A program made the translations under genes and the position numbers. A model generated the notes under the pieces. It was not told where the DNA came from. It saw only the letters and a list, made by a program, of their open reading frames with translations, and made no database searches. From contig SKCR01015029.1 in the NCBI GenBank assembly GCA_019454045.1, positions 1 to 64,000 on the forward strand: a stretch of 64,000 bases of DNA. The letters run 5' to 3'. Within the stretch, counting starts at the first letter, position 1; every line of letters starts with the position of its first letter. Origin of the DNA: Zanthoxylum bungeanum. Lineage: Eukaryota > Streptophyta > Magnoliopsida > Sapindales > Rutaceae. Positions 60,077 through 64,000 of the stretch are shown piece by piece.

Positions 60077-62138
60077 TGTTGGACAAAATGACCCATAGCG
60101 TCACTATTTGCACAGATCATTGTGTTATTGTAGCAAATTAACTATGTGACAAGGAAATTGCACTCTCTCATCATTTGTGATTAGATCACCATAGATATAT
60201 AAATGAAGAGAGGTCCCTATGATTAGTTCCTGGACTGAGAATGATATGAGACAGTATCAGTCCCCGAAGGATTAATCATTAAATATCCCTAGCCGGAGTA
60301 TTATCGAGACTGGACATCGATAATGCGGAATAGGCTAGTATTGCACTTGTGTGCGTTGTGAGGGCACAACGGCATAGTTCTCATATATATAAGTGTTGGA
60401 TACTTATGCAAGTGCGATAGGAGGTCGTGTTTCACCGATGGTACGGGAAACAGCTTCGCTCTGGATAGACCCTTCGAATCCATTGGTATTATGACTATGT
60501 GTCTATGGGAGGCCGAAATCAAGGTAGGTGTGTATAGTCTTAACCTGAGACTTACATCGCTAATACTTACGATAATCGATAGACTTTGGTCTTGTGGTAC
60601 AGGCTTTAACCGGTTCTCTGCGTACACCACTTCTGGGTTTATCAAAGAGTCGTAGTGTATTGGATGTGATGTCAAGACGGAAGTATCACTCCAGTCATAG
60701 TGGAGATGATGTCACGCTGGATACGGTATTAGTGCTCTTAAGTGCTGCGCGGCCATCGGGATATTATGACAAGGTCATGTATATCCGATTATAGAGACTA
60801 GTTACCAGACATCCGATATGTGCTTCGTACGGGGCAGACACTTTCCAGCCCCAGGCCTAGCACGTGACTATCCGATACTGGGCCGATACGCACAATACAA
60901 TTGTATACTACGCTTGATGCAGATCTTTAATATTCTTAAATGGATATGTCCGGAGAATTGGGTAGACTTGGTGCTTTGCTAGGAGTCGACCTTGTCTCGT
61001 AAATCGGTAGAAAGTAGTACTTGGTACGTACGTGATTCGGATACTCCGACGACCGTATTTACTGCCAACTTATCCGGGGATCTCATGGGTCGCTTCCGAT
61101 AATCCACCGATGACGCACAACTCGCACTCTTGAATAATCTGGGATTATATAGAAGAGAGAGAAGATTAATCTAGGATTAATTACGGAGATATTTTATCTA
61201 GGATAAAATATCGTCTAGAGAGAGATAACGATTAATTTGGAATTAATCGGTAAATTAATATATTCGATGTATTAAATGAAATTAGATTTCGACGCGGAAT
61301 TAAAAATAGATTTTAATTCGGGCGAACGAATTAATTTAGAATTAATTCGTTAGCACGTGAATAGTGAATTCGCTAGGCGTAATCATTTAATTACGACGCG
61401 ACGGAAAAATCGTTAATTTGGAATTAACGAACCGAGCCCGAGTGTGATTGCGAGCGCATTCGTATTTCGAATTCGAGAGCGGCATCGCAAGTCGCATCAA
61501 GCGTCAAATCAATCAGTCGCATCAAGCGTCAAATCACTTGTCACTTTGAGTGATGTGACTTGACAACATGTCACTTTAATAAAGTAGATGTGACTTGAAG
61601 GACATGATGTGTAATTGATGTGCATAGTGTTTGCCTTTATTGTTTGACATTTTAAATGCAAATTCAAGTGAAATTCATTTGAAATTCACTAAAGTATATA
61701 AGATATACTTCAAATGCAAATCAAATTAACTTAACACTTTTTCATCTCTCTCATTTCTCTTCTAATCCTCACGCCCAAAACTGCAAAAAGTGGACTGTTT
61801 TTGAAACCATTTTGGCGTGAATGTTAGGGAAGCAAGAGTGGGTTTTCATGGTGAAAATTCAAGTGCTAGCACACTTACGAGTCTTGCGAAGGTGGTAGGG
61901 AGGTTCACCCATGAGCCGGGATCCGTTCGACGAAGCTTGGAGCTCCGTTTCGCAGCTCAAAATCTGAAAATGGAAGCATGAACTGCTGGCAGTGGGCGCC
62001 AAAACAGTGGGCTTTTTGTGGCTTCATTCGTCTTCAAATCGACTCACCGATCGATGTGAGTATTCCGCTATCTCCGTTGGTGTGTTCACACATGGATTTC
62101 ATGTCTTTTTTGATCTTGGGACCTAGAGATAACCAACA
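60077..62138 (+). repeat. Solo LTR, family E, 2.06 kb
   Basis: It starts TGTTGGACAAAATGACCC and ends GATAACCAACA. It is flanked by CCCCT (60072-60076) and CCCTG (62139-62143), which share CCCT, so the target duplication is nearly preserved. It interrupts the element C repeat unit: GTTGTTCCCC continues with TGTAGCGTGTGCCTGCTCC on the far side. No internal coding sequence is present. Orientation is taken from the matching 3' end at window position 780. Confidence 0.8.
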
Positions 62139-62986
62139 CCCTGTAGCGTGTGCCTGCTCCAGCGTGATAAGGAGGAGCCCTCGTACAATACACAGGCTCC
62201 ACAGTGACCCGACGTATAGAGGATGTGCCCTTACCATTTAAACGCTCTCTGATCCAAATCCTGGTTCGCCGAGCACTGAATTGAAAGGTTCAGAATTATG
62301 TTTTGGAGACCTCGGACAGGACGCTGTTCTGAGGTATCCGTGCTATTGTTTACACTTTTTTTTTTTTGGTTTTACTTTCCAAAATTTTGTTTTTGTTTTT
62401 TCATCGGTCTGAAAAGGGGACGCCCAAGACAGATTCGATAGGGCTTCAAAGGTTGATTCATTTCCCTTCGGAGCAAGTCCCAATGATTGTTCGGCTCGGG
62501 CCTGGACTCGTTCCGCCGAGGCCACTTTATTAATCAGCTCGGGGCTGGATTCGTTCCGCCGAGACCGCTTGGACATTTGGCTCGGGGCTGGATTTCGTTC
62601 CTCCGAGGCCATTTAATTATCAGGCTCGGGGCTGGATTATGTTCCGCCGAGGCCATTCAGTTATTCGGCTTGGGGCTGGATTTCGTTCTGCCGAGGCCAC
62701 TTGGTTATACAGCTCGGGGTCGGGCCACATCCCACCGAGTCTATCTTTTGGACTGGGGACGAAACATTCCCCCAGGGCCAAGTGTTCCTTACAGCTCGGG
62801 GTCGGGTTACGTCCCACCGATTGCATCTCACCATCCGTGTTCTTCACAACTCAGAGTCCATCCTCGACCACTGAATAATTTGGGTCTCGGTTCGTATTAT
62901 CCCCTCACGAACGAGCCTTAAATAATCATTTGAAGAAGAACATCCAGAACAAGGAACAGAAGAGAAAAGAGAGAAAACACACACAC

Positions 62987-63025
<39 letters not shown>

Positions 63026-63111
63026 ATATTAATATATATTCGAATAAAATATGAAGTGTTATTACAAAAAAAAAGACAAGTGTACACAGGGCCCCGTCCG
63101 GGTTACCCCTT
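62139..63111 (+). repeat. Downstream region of element C with tandem repeats, part 2
   Basis: It resumes the interrupted unit, then at 62485-62830 has about seven copies of a 55-58-bp unit (GCTCGGGGCTGGATTCGTTC, CCGCCGAGGCCA), the same unit as near 59610. A microsatellite of AC and AT runs lies at 62976-63023. The rest is the presumed 3' UTR of the antisense gene that follows. Confidence 0.8.
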
Positions 63112-64000
63112 TTAATCAGCCCGCACAGGGGCAAGAAGTTCTTCCTCGGCCGGCTCAGACGACGGATGGATCGGCTCGTTCTCAGGAGGGGGGACAACAG
63201 CTTCAACCTCGGCAGCCTGGGAGGCCCTTACTCCAAGGATTGGAGGTGGAACCTCAGGATAGTCCTCGCCAGGAGCAGGAACCTCAGGACGGTTTTCTTG
63301 AGGAGCTGGGGGAACCGGGGCGATCGAAATCGGTTCGGGATACATCACTTCTTCGGGAGGAGGAGGTAGCCACCTCTGAAACTCTTCCTCGGACATTTCC
63401 CATTTACAGAAACGGATGGCCGCATGAATAGGACCCATGTCTAAATCAGGTAGAACCATGAGGATGATTTCCGCACAATCACCGACCCCTTCAAGACGAA
63501 TGGAGTCCCTCTCGGCCTCCCACTCAAGTTCCCTATCCCTGAGCTCGGCACGGGCCCGTCCCAGTTCCTCCTCCTTGGCCCGTAGCTTATACTCCACACT
63601 GCCTACTTCCACCTTAAGGAGCCTGATCTCAGCCCGGGCATCCACCAAACTTGCTCTAGCTTCTTCAGCGTTCTTGCGCTCTAGAGTAGCAGCAGCCTTA
63701 AGAGCTTTGTTTGTTTTGACAGCATCAACCGCAGCCAGCTCATGATCCCTATTCCTCTCTTCGGCACTAGCCAGCTTGGCCTCCACTTCAGAAAGACGAT
63801 TCTGAAGCCTATGGGCTTGGCCGCCTTCGGACAAAAGGCTTATAAATAGGTCTTTATTCTTGGCCGCCAAATAATTTGCCTGCCGAGAAGAAAAAAGAAG
63901 TTAGAAAAATAAAAAACAAAGTCTGAAAGGCACCACAGATATAGAAGAGAAGTAAAAGAAATGACCTGGGCCAGCTGGGAGCACAACTTTGCAACTACCT
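63112..64000 (-). CDS. Antisense spliced coiled-coil gene of element C (3' exons)
   Basis: Two exons are visible on the - strand: 64000-63966 (runs beyond the window) and 63881-63112. The intron 63965-63882 has a GT donor (CCAG then GTCATT) and an AG acceptor after a pyrimidine-rich run (CTTCTCGGCAG). Across the join the protein reads CSQLAQ-ANYLAAKNKD. About 110 residues of heptad-type coiled coil follow (RLQNRLSEVEAKLASAEERN), then a compact segment (GPIHAAIRFCKWEMSEEEF) and a Pro/Glu-rich tail ending PVRAD. No stop or shift is seen in this part, unlike the element's sense genes. It corresponds in position and orientation to the antisense gene of T1, although the sequences differ. Function is unknown. 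Confidence 0.78.

Larger units (their letters stand above)
43046..64000 (+). mobile_element. Tat-type Ty3/gypsy retrotransposon C, runs past window end
   Basis: The order is 5' LTR (43046-43868), primer-binding site, gag, a nested element D, rest of gag, protease, partial reverse transcriptase, two RNase H parts, integrase, a tandem-repeat region split by a 2.06-kb solo LTR, and an antisense spliced gene. The 3' LTR is not in the window. A second RNase H after the first and an antisense gene downstream of pol are recognised traits of the Tat group. Without the two later insertions, about 8.4 kb of element C itself is visible. Lesions in every domain make it non-autonomous. Confidence 0.88.

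Noticed and set aside
59312..60120. Several overlapping open frames on both strands
   Set aside because: They follow the tandem repeat units downstream of pol and change with repeat phase.
63051..63745. + strand frames of 126 and 102 codons
   Set aside because: They are shadows of the - strand coiled-coil gene, whose frame, intron borders and heptads are better supported.

Overview
This window is plant nuclear DNA, most likely from a eudicot with a transposon-rich genome. It holds one recognisable host gene: a nine-exon gene on the + strand (36043-38966) for a multi-pass, GPCR-like membrane protein of 336 residues. Almost everything else is retrotransposons, their tandem-repeat modules, two tandem Helitrons, two SINEs and AT-rich intergenic DNA. 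No rRNA gene, tRNA gene or CRISPR array was seen.

Layout, left to right. 1-780 is the end of a long LTR; a second, full-length copy of that family is a solo LTR at 60077-62138. About 800-3294 is a reverse-strand chromovirus-type (Tekay/Del-like) LTR with a hAT-like non-autonomous insert. 4396-11073 is a complete but internally deleted Tat-type Ty3/gypsy element on the - strand (501-bp LTRs, target duplication GTTTT) with a spliced antisense gene between integrase and 3' LTR. 12297-16963 holds solo LTRs and a decayed gypsy gag/pol remnant. 16964-18061 is a copia-type LTR followed by a primer-binding site. 19957-20713 is a head-to-tail Helitron pair. 21790-22775 holds two SINEs. 24075-29771 is a gag-only, Sirevirus-like copia element (copia A).

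The host locus has a layered history. Copia A inserted about 270 bp upstream of the gene's start codon. A second copia (copia B, 442-447 bp LTRs, target duplication TAAAG) then inserted into copia A's 3' LTR. A segment of about 6.0 kb, containing copia B plus the gene's 5' flank and first coding exon, was duplicated in tandem at a TTACA microhomology. The upstream copia B copy later collapsed to a solo LTR (28931-29372). The result is an intact orphan exon 1 at 30037-30174, about 6 kb upstream of the true exon 1.

43046 to the window end is a second Tat-type gypsy element (element C, + strand). Its gag is interrupted by a 10.5-kb reverse-strand gypsy derivative (element D, 44678-55199, target duplication GGCCC) with LTRs over 3 kb that are full of CGTTCGAACG palindromes. 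Element C's downstream region carries GC-rich tandem repeats, is interrupted by the 2.06-kb solo LTR, and ends in another spliced antisense coiled-coil gene. The antisense, intron-bearing genes in two unrelated copies of Tat-type elements, and the exon-1 duplication, are the most interesting features. All retroelement reading frames here carry stops, frameshifts or deletions.
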